Positions 50,441-60,147 of a stretch of DNA of 64,000 bases are shown here, one piece after another (the first letter of the stretch is position 1; each line of letters opens with the position of its first letter). The position numbers were made by a program, and so were the translations under genes. The notes beneath the pieces are model-generated. The model was not told where the DNA came from, did no database searches, and was given only the letters and a program-made list of their open reading frames with translations. The stretch comes from VYFG01 sp965213885 (GTDB lineage Bacteria; Pseudomonadota; Gammaproteobacteria; Arenicellales; Poriferihabitantaceae): positions 2,356,001-2,420,000 of the forward strand of contig OZ243919.1 of the NCBI GenBank assembly GCA_965213885.1. The letters run 5' to 3'.

Positions 50441-53400
50441 TCATAACCGGTTTTCCTCCATCCGGACGGTCGCCTGCTCTTCGAGGACCTCTTCCCAGGC
50501 GGTTTCCAGCCGCCTGTCGGAAATGCGAACCGAGGTCCCGAGGCCCTGGGAGAAGACCGATACCCTGAACTCCTCCAGCATCCAGCGAAACTTCTCCAGC
50601 GCTGGTCCATAGTGGCCGTCAAACTCCATGTATCGCCGCCACCAGACGGCCACCCGTCTTGCCCTGAGAGCGTCCGTGGCGGGGTCCAGACGCGCCTGTT
50701 CCAGCCGCACCTGGACGCCCTGGAGAAAACGTCCGAGTTCTGGCAGCCATCCGACCGGCGTGTCCTCGACATACCCGTCGTAGATCAGCCACTCGAGCTG
50801 CTCACGGACATCCTCCAGGGCCCCGGCCGGCAGTTCCTCCTCGTGGTCCCGCATGAACTCCCTGAGCCTGCGCCAGTTCGACAGGGACGCGGCGACATGG
50901 CGGGCAATGACCTCCATGGCCGCGGGGAGTGCCGGCCCCTTGCGCACCACCAGATCCTCAAAATCCTTCCTGCTCCGGACCTCCGGCTGTCCCTCGAAAA
51001 ACACCTGGTCCTGGGCCTTGTGCAGGACAGCCGTCCGAAGGGCTCCGGTATCGCCCACCGTGGCGTAGATCAGGCTGATCCGCTGCCAGTCCGGCAACGG
51101 CTGCTTCAGCAGTTTCCGGTGCACGGGCATCGTCAGCCACAGCAGACGGCGAACACCGTCACGATGGGCGAGCCGCGCGATTTCCTCGCTGTCGAACACC
51201 TCGATAGAGACGCTGTCCTCGGCATCCACCAGGGCAGGCCACGCGCAGGTCTCGTATTCGCCCACTCGAATCCGGATGGACTCCGGCAGTTCATCGAAAT
51301 CCCAGCGCCGTATCCCGCTGCGCTCGATGTCCGCGTCGCCGGAGCGCACGAATTGCGCGTGGGCGCGCTGTCCGAACTCGGACTTGAGGACGCCGAGGTC
51401 GCGGCTGAAACCCAGGGTGCGGCCGTGCCCGTCCACCACGCAAAGGCCGATCCGCAGATGGGTCGGCAGCATGCCGGGATCGAAGTCGCCGGGGGAGACC
51501 CCGACCCCGCGGCAATCCCTGATGGCGTCCGCCAGCGCCACGCCAAGTGGGCGAGGGTCCCGCACCACCTGATCGTGCAGCGCCGCCACGGTATCGGGCA
51601 CCGGCACCAGGTTCCGCCGCAACTGCTTCGGCAGGGTTCTGATCAGTGCCGACAGCTTTTCCGGCAGGAGGCCGGGCACCATCCGCTCCAGCGCCGCACC
51701 ACTGACCTGGTTCAGCAGGGGCAGCCGGATTCTCGCGGTCACGCCGTCCTGCTCCGAGGACGGGTCGTACAGGTAGTCGAGCGGCAGGGAAATGCCGTTG
51801 TTCTCGATCCGGTCGGGGAATCTTTGCAGGGTTTCACCCGGATCCCCCAGCAACAGGCGCTCCCGGGGAATCAGCAATGCATTCCGGCCGGCGGCGTCCA
51901 GGGAGCGGTGCCATTTCCGCAGGGTGCTGGCACTGTTGACGTCGCTGGGTATGACGGTATCGTAGAAGGCGTGGATTTCCGCATCATCGACCAGGATGTC
52001 GCGCCGCCTGGTGCGATGCTCCAGGGATTCCAGTTCCGCCACGAGGGCCCGATTGTGCACGTGGAACGGCAGACGGGAATCCAGCTCCCCGTCCACCAGC
52101 GCGGAACGGATGAAAATGGCGCGGCAATCCACGGCATTGACCCGGCTGTAATCGCATTTCCTGCCGCTGTAGACCGTCAGCCCGTAGAGCGTGGCGCGTC
52201 TCCGGGCCACCACGCGTTCCTGGCGGGGGTCCCAGCGGGGATCGCTGTAGTGGAAATGGAGGAGATGGCCCGCGGCGGCCTCGATCCAGGATGCCTCCAC
52301 CGCCGCCGCCGTGCGCGCGAACACCTGCCTGGTCTCCAGGAGTTCCGCACACATGATCCACCGGGGGGCGTGGCCGCTCAGGACCGAACCGGGGAAGATC
52401 TGCAGCGTCTTGCCGACCGTGCCGTCATACTCCACCCCGCGCCTTTTCCTGCCGCCCCTTGCGCCGCCCTGCCCGAAACGCCCCCCCGCCTGCGATGACC
52501 GCTGTGCAACATTGGACAGGAGCCCGGACAGAAGGGCTCGGTGAATGCTCGCGGGGTCCGCCGCGGCGCCCCGGGGCCGGATCCCCAGGTGCTTCAGGGA
52601 TTGCTTGATGCCGGCCTGCAATGCCGCCCATTCCCGCATGCGGAATACCGACAGGTAGTTGTCGTTGCACCAGCGGTAGGACTGGCGCCTGGATTCCTCC
52701 TTCTGGATACGCCTGAACTGCCGCCAGATATCGAGCAGGACCAGGAAATCCGATTCCTCCCTGCTGAGCGCCTGATGCCTTTCCCTGGCTTTCTTGTCCT
52801 GATCGGCGGGGCTTTGCCGGGGATCGGGCAACGACAGTGCCGCAGTGATGATCACCACCTCCTCGAGACAGCCCTCACGCTCGGCTGCCAGCAGCATGCG
52901 GGCGATCCTCGGGTCCACCGGGATGCGGGCGATGCGCCGGCCGAGGGCGGTAATCCGCTTTGCGTCATCCAGGGCGCCGAGTTCCACCAGGTGCCGCAGT
53001 CCGTCGTTGATCTGCTGCCGACCCGGCCGGTCGATGAACGGGAAGGTCTCGATGTCGCCGATCGCCATCGTCTTCATACGCAGGATGACATCGGCAAGGG
53101 ACGTCCGGCGGATTTCGGGGTCCGTGTAGGGGGGCCTTGCGGCATGGTCATCCTCGCTGTACAGGCGTATGCAGATTCCGCTGGCGACACGGCCGCAACG
53201 GCCCGCCCGCTGATCCGCAGATGCGCGGGAGATCTGCTCCACCGGCAGCCGCTGCAGCTTGCGCGCTGGACTGTACCGGCTCACCCGGGCAAGGCCGCTG
53301 TCGATGACGTAGCGGACGCCGGGCACGGTCAGGGAAGTTTCCGCGACGTTGGTGGCCAGGATGACGCGGGTCGCCTGGCCGGGCCTGAAAATGCGGTGCT

Positions 53401-54391
53401 GCTCGCCAGGCGTCAGGCGGGAATACAGCGGCAGGATCTCGATTCCCGGCTTGAGCCGCTTGCCGAGCCAGTCGGCCGCATCCCGGATCTCCCGTTCGCC
53501 CGGCAGGAAAACCAGGGTGTCGCCGGGGGATTCGCCGTGCAGCTCGTCAATCGCCTCGCCGATCCCCGCGGGCACCGCCTCGAGGCCGGACTGGTCGCCG
53601 GACAAGGGGCGGTAGCGCACCTCCACCGGGTACAGGCGACCGGAAACCGTGACCGCCGGGGCATCATCGAAGTGCCTGCAGAATTTTTCGCTGTCCAGGG
53701 TGGCGGAAGTGATGATCAGCCTGAATTCCGGGCGCTTGCGGAGTATCCGCCTGCTGAGCCCGAGGAGAAAATCGATGTTCAGGGAACGCTCGTGGGCCTC
53801 GTCGATGATCAGCACGTCGTAACGCTCGAGAAGCTGGTCGCGCTCGAACTCGGCCAGCAGCATGCCGTCGGTGAGCACCCGGATGTAGTTGCGTTCGCTC
53901 ATCCGCTCGCTGAACCGCACCCGGTAGCCGACGGCATCGCCGAGCGGGGACGACAGTTCCTCGGAGATCCGTTCCGCCACCGAACGGGCGGCGATGCGCC
54001 TTGGCTGCGTCTGGCCGATCATGCCGTGCACGCCGTATCCCGCCGTGAGGCAGATCTTGGGGATCTGCGTGCTTTTTCCGGAGCCGGTCTCCCCGCAGAC
54101 CACCAGTACGGGATGTTCCCGCACCAGTTCCTTCAGCTTCCCCGCATGCGCGCTGATGGGCAGATCCGGGGGGAAATCGACCGCCGGCAGATTCTGTCCG
54201 CGCAGGTCAGCGAGCCGGCGAGAGTCCGCCACCCTGGCGGCCAGGCGGTCCAGGCTTCCCCCATTGCGCTGCGCCTGCCGGATGGCGCGGCGCAACGAGG
54301 CGCGGTGCTCCCGCATGCACTGCCCAAGGCCAGCCAGGAGGTCACGGGCCCGGATCGGGGGATCTGTGTCTGGAGCGGAGACGCCCACCAT
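50441..54391 (-). CDS. hrpA: ATP-dependent RNA helicase HrpA
   Basis: A 1316-residue DEAH-box helicase. Motif I is GETGSGKSTQIPK near 97, motif II is IIDEAHERSLN near 194, motif III is ITSATLDSEKF, and motif VI is QRAGRCGRVASG. The helicase core is followed by the HA2 and OB-like domains and by the large C-terminal DUF3418 domain typical of bacterial HrpA, which ends in TVRMEENRL. HrpA rescues collided ribosomes by pulling on mRNA. The ATG at 54391 gives the usual length (E. coli 1300); the open frame continues upstream through the antisense of the next gene and is not coding. It diverges from the Ldh-family gene with 156 bases between. Confidence 0.95.
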   Translation of the reverse strand: MVGVSAPDTDPPIRARDLLAGLGQCMREHRASLRRAIRQAQRNGGSLDRLAARVADSRRLADLRGQNLPAVDFPPDLPISAHAGKLKELVREHPVLVVCGETGSGKSTQIPKICLTAGYGVHGMIGQTQPRRIAARSVAERISEELSSPLGDAVGYRVRFSERMSERNYIRVLTDGMLLAEFERDQLLERYDVLIIDEAHERSLNIDFLLGLSRRILRKRPEFRLIITSATLDSEKFCRHFDDAPAVTVSGRLYPVEVRYRPLSGDQSGLEAVPAGIGEAIDELHGESPGDTLVFLPGEREIRDAADWLGKRLKPGIEILPLYSRLTPGEQHRIFRPGQATRVILATNVAETSLTVPGVRYVIDSGLARVSRYSPARKLQRLPVEQISRASADQRAGRCGRVASGICIRLYSEDDHAARPPYTDPEIRRTSLADVILRMKTMAIGDIETFPFIDRPGRQQINDGLRHLVELGALDDAKRITALGRRIARIPVDPRIARMLLAAEREGCLEEVVIITAALSLPDPRQSPADQDKKARERHQALSREESDFLVLLDIWRQFRRIQKEESRRQSYRWCNDNYLSVFRMREWAALQAGIKQSLKHLGIRPRGAAADPASIHRALLSGLLSNVAQRSSQAGGRFGQGGARGGRKRRGVEYDGTVGKTLQIFPGSVLSGHAPRWIMCAELLETRQVFARTAAAVEASWIEAAAGHLLHFHYSDPRWDPRQERVVARRRATLYGLTVYSGRKCDYSRVNAVDCRAIFIRSALVDGELDSRLPFHVHNRALVAELESLEHRTRRRDILVDDAEIHAFYDTVIPSDVNSASTLRKWHRSLDAAGRNALLIPRERLLLGDPGETLQRFPDRIENNGISLPLDYLYDPSSEQDGVTARIRLPLLNQVSGAALERMVPGLLPEKLSALIRTLPKQLRRNLVPVPDTVAALHDQVVRDPRPLGVALADAIRDCRGVGVSPGDFDPGMLPTHLRIGLCVVDGHGRTLGFSRDLGVLKSEFGQRAHAQFVRSGDADIERSGIRRWDFDELPESIRIRVGEYETCAWPALVDAEDSVSIEVFDSEEIARLAHRDGVRRLLWLTMPVHRKLLKQPLPDWQRISLIYATVGDTGALRTAVLHKAQDQVFFEGQPEVRSRKDFEDLVVRKGPALPAAMEVIARHVAASLSNWRRLREFMRDHEEELPAGALEDVREQLEWLIYDGYVEDTPVGWLPELGRFLQGVQVRLEQARLDPATDALRARRVAVWWRRYMEFDGHYGPALEKFRWMLEEFRVSVFSQGLGTSVRISDRRLETAWEEVLEEQATVRMEENRL

Positions 54392-54547
54392 GGTTTTGTC
54401 AGGGGAATCCAGGCCGATGATACACAATCCCCGCCCGTCGTCCCGCCAGGGCGCTGGCTTCCGGGCCGGACCGCGCCGTCTTGACTGGGCTGTCTTTTTC
54501 AAACACATTCCGGTCATCACCTTTCCTTCCGGAGAACGGATCCCGCC

Positions 54548-55555
54548 ATGTCCACCGTCAAACTGTCCCTGTCCGACGCCCGCGATCTCGCCCTCAGGTG
54601 TCTCCTGCACAACGGCTGCAACCAGGAGAACGCCGAGGCTGTGGCGGGCAGGATGATCCAGGCGGAGGCGGACAGATGTTATTCGCACGGGCTGTTCCGG
54701 CTCCCCTGGTACGTGTCGGGCGTCAGGAACGGGCGTGTCAACGGCCATGCATCGCCCACGATCGAACGGCTCGCCCCCGGCGTGATCCGGATGGACGGGG
54801 ACGGCGGCTACGCGCCCCTGGGCCATCGCATCGGCCAGGCTCCCCTGATGGACAGCGCCAGGGAACAGGGGATCGCCGCACTTGCATACGTCAACATGTT
54901 CCACATCGCCGCCCTGTGGCCCGAGACGGAAGCGCTGGCGGAGGAAGGGTTTTGCGCCTTCGCATTTACCGGGTCCTACCCCTACGTGGCTCCGGCGGGG
55001 GGCAAGAGCCCACTCTTCGGAACCAACCCCATGGGGTTCGCCTGGCCCCGCAGGGACCGCCCACCGCTGGTGTTCGACCAGGCGTCCGCCGCGATGGCGA
55101 GGGGCGAGATCCAGATCGCGGCGCGCGACGGCCACAGCGTGCCCGAAACCGCGGGAATCGGTCCGGACGGCGAGACCACCACCGATCCCAACGTCGTGCT
55201 CCAGGGAGCCCAGCTCGGATTCGGCGGGTACAAGGGCGCTTCCCTGGCCATGATGATCGAACTGCTCGCCGGCCCCCTGATCGGCGAGTTTCTCAGCGTC
55301 GAATCGCAGCAGGACGACGGGGGCCAGAAGGGGCCACCCAAGGGCGGCGAACTCATCCTGGCACTGGACCCGTCGCGTTTCGGCTCCCCCGGCGAGTACC
55401 TGGAGCGGGGGGAAAGGCTTTTCCAGGCCGTCCTGGACCAGGAAGGCACCCGCCTGCCCGGTGACCGCCGGCATGCCAGCCGGGCCGAGACCCGGGAATC
55501 CGGGATCGAACTGCCCGCTCGGCTACACCGGGAAATCCAGGAACTGATGGACTGA
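54548..55555 (+). CDS. Ldh-family (malate/lactate dehydrogenase-like) oxidoreductase
   Basis: The 335-residue enzyme belongs to the NAD(P)-dependent Ldh_2 family, which includes malate, sulfolactate and ureidoglycolate dehydrogenases and delta-1-piperideine-2-carboxylate reductase. SHGLFRLPWYVSGVRNGRVN near 48 and GKSPLFGTNPMGFAWPR near 155 are typical. The segment VNMFHIAALWPETEALAEEG resembles the piperideine/pyrroline-2-carboxylate reductases (ALWPEVE..EEG); the usual N-S-H-H reads N-M-F-H, with one His retained. A role in cyclic imino acid or hydroxyproline/lysine breakdown is likely. GGAGAACGG precedes the ATG. Confidence 0.82.
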   Translation: MSTVKLSLSDARDLALRCLLHNGCNQENAEAVAGRMIQAEADRCYSHGLFRLPWYVSGVRNGRVNGHASPTIERLAPGVIRMDGDGGYAPLGHRIGQAPLMDSAREQGIAALAYVNMFHIAALWPETEALAEEGFCAFAFTGSYPYVAPAGGKSPLFGTNPMGFAWPRRDRPPLVFDQASAAMARGEIQIAARDGHSVPETAGIGPDGETTTDPNVVLQGAQLGFGGYKGASLAMMIELLAGPLIGEFLSVESQQDDGGQKGPPKGGELILALDPSRFGSPGEYLERGERLFQAVLDQEGTRLPGDRRHASRAETRESGIELPARLHREIQELMD

Positions 55556-55580
55556 GCCGGGCATCCCGCCCGGAGCCCGC

Positions 55581-55970
55581 TCAGCCCGCAATGGCGTCGC
55601 GCACCCGCTCGAGGCGTGTCTTGACTTCCTCGGCCAGCGGCTGGACCTCCGGTCTGTCCACCAGCTGCAGCACCGACTGGGGATCCATGAATGTCACCGT
55701 GATGCCGTCATCCTCTTCCTCGCGGACGATCACGTTGCAGGGCAGAAGCACCCCGATATCCGGCTCCGCGTTCAGCGCCTGGTTGGCCAGGGCCGGATTG
55801 CATGCACCCAGGATGATGTAGGGCCTTCGGTCCACGTCGATTTTCTTCTTGAGGGTTGCCTTCACGTCGATTTCCGAGAGCACGCCGAATCCCTCCCTGG
55901 CCAATTCCTCGGTGACGCGGCTGATGGCCTCCTCGTAGCCGCCCCCGAACCTGGTGCTGAAGCTGTACAT
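55581..55970 (-). CDS. DUF302 family protein
   Basis: A 129-residue protein consisting of one DUF302 domain: FGGGYEEAISRVTEELAREGFGVLSEIDVKATLKKKI, then PYIILGACNPALANQALNAEP and LLPCNVIVREEEDDG, broken over the length. The family is common next to oxidoreductases and sulfur-related genes, often fused to membrane parts. No catalytic residue is established; the CNP and PCN cysteines are conserved in the family and may bind metal or thiols. It is convergent with the Ldh-family gene (25-base gap) and 29 bases after the cyclophilin stop-start junction on the same strand. Confidence 0.88.
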   Translation of the reverse strand: MYSFSTRFGGGYEEAISRVTEELAREGFGVLSEIDVKATLKKKIDVDRRPYIILGACNPALANQALNAEPDIGVLLPCNVIVREEEDDGITVTFMDPQSVLQLVDRPEVQPLAEEVKTRLERVRDAIAG

Positions 55971-55999
55971 GATATGTCTCCTCGTCTCCTCGCGGTTGG

Positions 56000-56608
56000 T
56001 TACCTGGACGACACCCGGGCTTTTTCGATGATCACCTGCTCGGAGGGGACGTCGCTGTGGGATCCCACCTGGCCGGTGTCCACATTGCCGATGGCCTTGA
56101 CCACGTCAAGGCCATCGGTCACCCTGCCGAACACCGCATAGCCCCAGCCCCGGGGATCCTTGCCGGTGTGGTTGAGAAAGTCGTTATCCTCGAGGTTGAT
56201 GAAAAACTGGGCCGTCGCGGAATGGGGGTCCGATGTCCGGGCCATGGCAATGGTCCCGGCATCGTTGCGCAGCCCGTTGTCGGCCTCGTTGACGATGGGT
56301 TCCCCCGTGGGTTTCTGGCTCATGTCGGTCATATGGCCGCCGCCCTGGATCATGAAGCCCTTGATGACCCGGTGAAAGATCATCCCGTCGAAGAACCCCG
56401 ACTCGACGTAGTCCATAAAGTTTTTCACGGTAGCGGGGGCGTCTTCGGAGTACATCTCCAGGGTGATGTCGCCCATACTGGTTTCAAGGATTATCATGGG
56501 ATTGTCCTGATCTGCATTGGAAATACCGGGTAAAAGGGCAAGGCCCGCCAATGCGATGGCGATAGCCGGGACAAATGCCCGCACCCGGACGTAAAGGGTT
56601 CGTTGCAC
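56000..56608 (-). CDS. Periplasmic cyclophilin-type peptidyl-prolyl isomerase
   Basis: A 202-residue PPIase with a signal peptide (RAFVPAIAIALAGLALLPG..ISNA). The cyclophilin fold spans about 38-195 with FFDGMIFHRVIKGFMIQGGG (the active-site Arg is in FHRV) and MARTSDPHSATAQFFINLEDN. It is close to PpiA/PpiB and should assist folding of exported proteins. It reads towards DUF302 and probably shares its message. Upstream (56609-56990) is empty. Confidence 0.92.
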   Translation of the reverse strand: MQRTLYVRVRAFVPAIAIALAGLALLPGISNADQDNPMIILETSMGDITLEMYSEDAPATVKNFMDYVESGFFDGMIFHRVIKGFMIQGGGHMTDMSQKPTGEPIVNEADNGLRNDAGTIAMARTSDPHSATAQFFINLEDNDFLNHTGKDPRGWGYAVFGRVTDGLDVVKAIGNVDTGQVGSHSDVPSEQVIIEKARVSSR

Positions 56609-56990
56609 AGGGGTACCTCAGTCGAATGAGTCTGGTGTCGGTTCCAGGGGACGAATCCGGGGAGTGACTTCATGCCCGGCGCCATGTGCCAATATCTTAC
56701 TGATTCAAGTAAATGCTGTCTCCTGAAATGAATGCCGCGCGGCGGATTCTCCCGTTGCTGTTCCGACGGCGCTGCGAATGGAACCGCGAGAATACCATGT
56801 CCATCGGATCGGGCGTCGAGTCCGCCGCAAGTCGGGGTGGTGCGTCGTTGCCGTTGCCGGCCCGCCCCGTTTCCGCTGTCCGCAAGCATTGCCTTGACCT
56901 GATCAGGCAGGGCTGCTGCCCGGGCCCGGGACACGGTGGGACCGTCTTCCGGAAGTTCGTCGAGCCGATCTCCTGACTCGAGATGCTCCG
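56609..56990. other. Gene-free stretch upstream of the cyclophilin gene
   Basis: No frame shows protein similarity; it must hold the cyclophilin promoter, though no clear -35/-10 pair was found. An AT-richer patch is at about 56690-56730. Confidence 0.35.
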
Positions 56991-57395
56991 TCAGGCGTCC
57001 GGGGCGGCGGACTTCATCCGCTCAATCTCGGCGACGGCGTCCTCGCGGCTGTCAAACAGGTTGGGGTCGAAATTGTCCCTCTTGGCGCTGGACTCGATGG
57101 TCTGGCCCACCTCCTCGCGCACTGCATAACGCACCGAGCCCAGTGACGAGGCCAGGTTGACCCGCTTGCCCCTCTGGGCAAAACGAATCCAGGCGAGCTC
57201 GAAAATGCGCGTGTTGCGGTAGTTCACCAGGAAATACCACTTGCGGTTGTCGCGGACTGCGATTTCATGCTCGACCATGTCGTAGAACTCGTCCACCATG
57301 GCGCTGGTGTCGAACGTCAGATCGCTGAAGTCGACTTCCATCACCTGCTCGGATTCCAGAAAGTTCAACCTGTCGGCAAATCGGCATTGGTTCAT
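56991..57395 (-). CDS. STAS/SpoIIAA-like small protein next to the Liv-type transporter
   Basis: A 134-residue soluble protein with no certain family. The alternation of strands and helices (VMEVDFSDLTFDTSAMVDEFYDMV, then KWYFLVNYRNTRI, AWIRFAQRGKRVN and SLGSVRYAVREEV, broken over the length) resembles the SpoIIAA-like/STAS fold. Similar proteins occur in alphaproteobacteria and gammaproteobacteria near uptake systems. A strong ribosome-binding site (AGGAGAGG) precedes the ATG. It is downstream of livF on the same strand with a 113-base gap, so it may be the last gene of the transporter operon. A regulatory role is only inference. Confidence 0.6.
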   Translation of the reverse strand: MNQCRFADRLNFLESEQVMEVDFSDLTFDTSAMVDEFYDMVEHEIAVRDNRKWYFLVNYRNTRIFELAWIRFAQRGKRVNLASSLGSVRYAVREEVGQTIESSAKRDNFDPNLFDSREDAVAEIERMKSAAPDA

Positions 57396-57508
57396 GAAGC
57401 CTCTCCTGGGAAACTGTATGTTGATAGGGGAACGGTGCGACCGGGAGGGTATGTCGCGACAATGGCCCTCATGGGGAGAATGAACCGGACTTCGCCGTCG
57501 GGAAAGGG

Positions 57509-58261
57509 TCAGATGGCAAGGTACTGCTGGCGCAGCTCGGCATTTTCCAGCACCTCCTGCGCCTCGCCGTCGAACACGACCTGCCCCATGTCGAGGATGA
57601 CCGCCCTGTCCGCGAGAGTCAGCGCAGCGACGGCATTCTGCTCCACGATGATGGTGGTGATGCCAAGCTCCTTGATGCCTTCCACGATCTTCTCGATTTC
57701 CCTGACGATGATCGGCGCCAGTCCCTCATAGGGTTCGTCCAGAAGCAGTAGCTTGATATCCCGCGCCAGTGCGCGGGCAACCGACAGCATCTGCTGTTCT
57801 CCGCCGGACAGGGTCACCCCTTCCTGGCTGCGGCGCTCCGCCAGGCGCGGAAAATGCTGGTAGATACGCTCCAGGCTCCACCCGACGGGTTCCGCGATCT
57901 GGGCCAGCCTGAGGTTCTCCTCCACGGACAGCCCCGGAATGATCCGGCGGTCCTCGGGCACCATCCCGACACCGGTCCGGCTGGCCTCGAACGACTTCAT
58001 CTTGTGCAGCGGCTGGTGGTCCAGCCAGATCTCGCCGTGCCTCAGTTCCGGCGACCCGACCTGGGCAATCGTGCGCAGGGTGGATGTCTTGCCGGCACCG
58101 TTGCGGCCGAGCAGGGCGACGATCTCCCCTTCGCGGATATCGAAGCTGACCCCCTGCACGATGTAGCTTTCGCCGTAGTAGGCGTGAACGTCCCAGCAGG
58201 AAAAGAACGCCGGATTGGAGCCCGCCGACTTCCTGGTATGCATTTCCGCTTCGGTGGCCAT
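57509..58261 (-). CDS. livF: Branched-chain-type ABC transporter ATPase (LivF-like)
   Basis: A 250-residue ABC ATPase. Walker A is LLGRNGAGKTSTLRT near 48, the signature motif is TLSGGEQQMLSVARAL near 150 and Walker B is LLLLDEPYEGLAP near 172; TTIIVEQNAVAAL carries the H-loop region in which the usual His is replaced by Asn (EQN), as normal for LivF. The EQN sequence and GVGMVPEDRRIIPGLSVEENL mark the LivF subgroup. It starts at the last base of the livG stop codon (one-base overlap), the final ATPase of the operon. Confidence 0.93.
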   Translation of the reverse strand: MATEAEMHTRKSAGSNPAFFSCWDVHAYYGESYIVQGVSFDIREGEIVALLGRNGAGKTSTLRTIAQVGSPELRHGEIWLDHQPLHKMKSFEASRTGVGMVPEDRRIIPGLSVEENLRLAQIAEPVGWSLERIYQHFPRLAERRSQEGVTLSGGEQQMLSVARALARDIKLLLLDEPYEGLAPIIVREIEKIVEGIKELGITTIIVEQNAVAALTLADRAVILDMGQVVFDGEAQEVLENAELRQQYLAI

Positions 58262-59022
58262 CAGTGCGCGCCCCCGAGATAGGCTTCCTGGACCCTCGGG
58301 TTGCCCCGGATATCGTCAGGTTCCCCCTGGGCGATGATGGCCCCCTGGGCAAGCACGGAAATCGTGTCGGCGAGGCTGAACACCACGTGCATGTCATGTT
58401 CGATGATGACCTTGGTCATGCCCCGCTCCTTGATCCGCTTGAGGGTGTCGATGGTGGCGTTGGTGTCCGCCCTGGACATCCCTGCAGTGGGTTCATCCAG
58501 CAACAGCAGCCTGGGATGCTGGACCAGCCCCATGGCCAGCTCCAGGCGGCGCTTGTCGCCGCGGGACATGCTGCCCGCATGATGATCCTTCTGCTCCAGC
58601 AATCCCATGTCCTCTAGAACATGCTCCGCCTCCTCCCGGATCCCCGACTCGTCCCCGAGGCTGCTGAACGGGTTGAAGCGGAAGGAGCCGTCGCGCTTGG
58701 CAAACGCCGGGATCATGACGTTCTCCATGATGCTGAGCTCGGGGAAGATTTCCGGGGTCTGGAACACCCGGACCACGCCGGCCTGGTTGATTTCATGGGG
58801 AGCCTTGCCGGTGATGACCTCGCCGTCGAAGGTCACCGTGCCACTGGTGGGTTCCAGTCTGCCGATGCACACGTTGAGCAGCGTGGACTTGCCAGCGCCG
58901 TTGGGACCGATGATGGCGTGGATCTTGCCTTCCTCGATCTCCAGGTTGACGTCGCTGAGCGCCTGCAGGCCGCCGAATGTCTTGTCGACGTTGCGGATGT
59001 TGAGCACGATGTTGTCTGTCAT
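58261..59022 (-). CDS. livG: Branched-chain-type ABC transporter ATPase (LivG-like)
   Basis: A 253-residue ABC ATPase with Walker A IIGPNGAGKSTLLNV near 38, signature MSRGDKRRLELAMGL near 153 (S-R-G-D instead of S-G-G-Q) and Walker B LLLLDEPTAGMSR near 175, then VIIEHDMHVVFSLAD. The longer insert after VVRVFQTPEIFPELSIMENVM is the LivG pattern. The altered signature S-R-G-D is common in this subgroup. It starts 12 bases after livM. ATG 59022 was chosen over the longer open frame because MTDNIVLNIRNVDKTFGG is the family start. Confidence 0.92.
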   Translation of the reverse strand: MTDNIVLNIRNVDKTFGGLQALSDVNLEIEEGKIHAIIGPNGAGKSTLLNVCIGRLEPTSGTVTFDGEVITGKAPHEINQAGVVRVFQTPEIFPELSIMENVMIPAFAKRDGSFRFNPFSSLGDESGIREEAEHVLEDMGLLEQKDHHAGSMSRGDKRRLELAMGLVQHPRLLLLDEPTAGMSRADTNATIDTLKRIKERGMTKVIIEHDMHVVFSLADTISVLAQGAIIAQGEPDDIRGNPRVQEAYLGGAH

Positions 59023-59033
59023 GCCGGTCCCCT

Positions 59034-60143
59034 CTATTTCCCCGGTTTCCTGCCGCGGAGCCTGGACAGCCGGTTCAGCCCTTCCATCAGCCCGCCCGGG
59101 AGGAAGATGACGATGACCATGAACAGCGCCCCCAGCGTCAGGTGCCAGCCCTCGCCAACGAACGGATGGACAACAGTCACCACGAGGTTCTCCAGCCACT
59201 CAGGCATGAATGCGAAGACATCGTGCAACGCCTCCTTGTTGAATGCGGAGAAAATGTTCTCGAAATACTTGATCAGGACCGATCCCAGCATCGGGCCGAT
59301 CAATGTGCCCACGCCTCCGAGGATGGTCATCAGCACCACTTCCCCGGATGCGGTCCACTGCATCCGCTCGGCGCCGGCCAGCGGATCGGTCACCGCCATG
59401 AGGGAGCCGGCCATGCCGGCATACATGCCGGATATGACGAAGGCCCACAACAGGTACGGCCGGGTGTTGAAGCCGGTGTATTTCATCCGGTTCTGGTTGG
59501 ACTTGATGGCGGACAGCTTGAGACCGTAAGGTGACCGGAAGATTCGCAGTGAAATGAAGAACCCGATGATCAGCATCGCCGCGCAGAAATAGAACGCGGG
59601 GTAGCCCTGCATGTTGACGCCGAAAAAGTTGCCGATGGGGGAACCCTCCTGCACCACGCCGAACATGCCGTCGATCACCATGGGATCATCCTGCAGCACG
59701 CGCAGTCCGGTTTCCCCGTTGGTGATCGGCGTCAGCACGGAATATGCCAGGTTGTAGCACATCTGCGCGAACGCAAGGGTCAGGATGGAGAAGTAGATCC
59801 CCGTCCGCCGCAGGCTGACGTAGCCGATCAGCACGGCGAACAGGCCGGCCACCAGGGTCCCGAAGATCACCGCGGGTATGACGTTCATGGACAGCAGCTT
59901 GAATGACCAGACCGCAGTGTAGGAGCCGATGCCGAGGAACGCCGCATGGCCGAAGGAAAGGTAGCCGGTCAACCCGAACAGGATGTTGAAGCCGATCGCG
60001 AAGAGTCCGAAGATGGCGAACTTCTGCAGCAGGTCGGGATAGGCGGCGCCGAAGGGCCGGAGCCAGACGGGTGCCAGCAGCACCAGGGCGATGAAGATCA
60101 GCATCGTCATGGCATCTCGCCGGGACAGCTTGAAAAATCCCAT
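59034..60143 (-). CDS. livM: Branched-chain-type ABC transporter permease (LivM-like)
   Basis: A 369-residue inner-membrane protein with about ten helices. LTGYLSFGHAAFLGIGSYTA near 60 and GLKLSAIKSNQNRMKYTGFN near 225 (the EAA-like coupling loop) are characteristic. GGVGTLIGPMLGSVLIKYFEN near 290 is also conserved. It forms the transmembrane pair with LivH. The gene starts 4 bases after the livH stop. Confidence 0.93.
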   Translation of the reverse strand: MGFFKLSRRDAMTMLIFIALVLLAPVWLRPFGAAYPDLLQKFAIFGLFAIGFNILFGLTGYLSFGHAAFLGIGSYTAVWSFKLLSMNVIPAVIFGTLVAGLFAVLIGYVSLRRTGIYFSILTLAFAQMCYNLAYSVLTPITNGETGLRVLQDDPMVIDGMFGVVQEGSPIGNFFGVNMQGYPAFYFCAAMLIIGFFISLRIFRSPYGLKLSAIKSNQNRMKYTGFNTRPYLLWAFVISGMYAGMAGSLMAVTDPLAGAERMQWTASGEVVLMTILGGVGTLIGPMLGSVLIKYFENIFSAFNKEALHDVFAFMPEWLENLVVTVVHPFVGEGWHLTLGALFMVIVIFLPGGLMEGLNRLSRLRGRKPGK

Positions 60144-60147
60144 GGTC

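Noticed and set aside
54392..55474. N-terminal extension of hrpA by 361 codons
   Set aside because: The extension is antisense to the Ldh-family gene and not HrpA-like; the ATG at 54391 gives the usual HrpA length.
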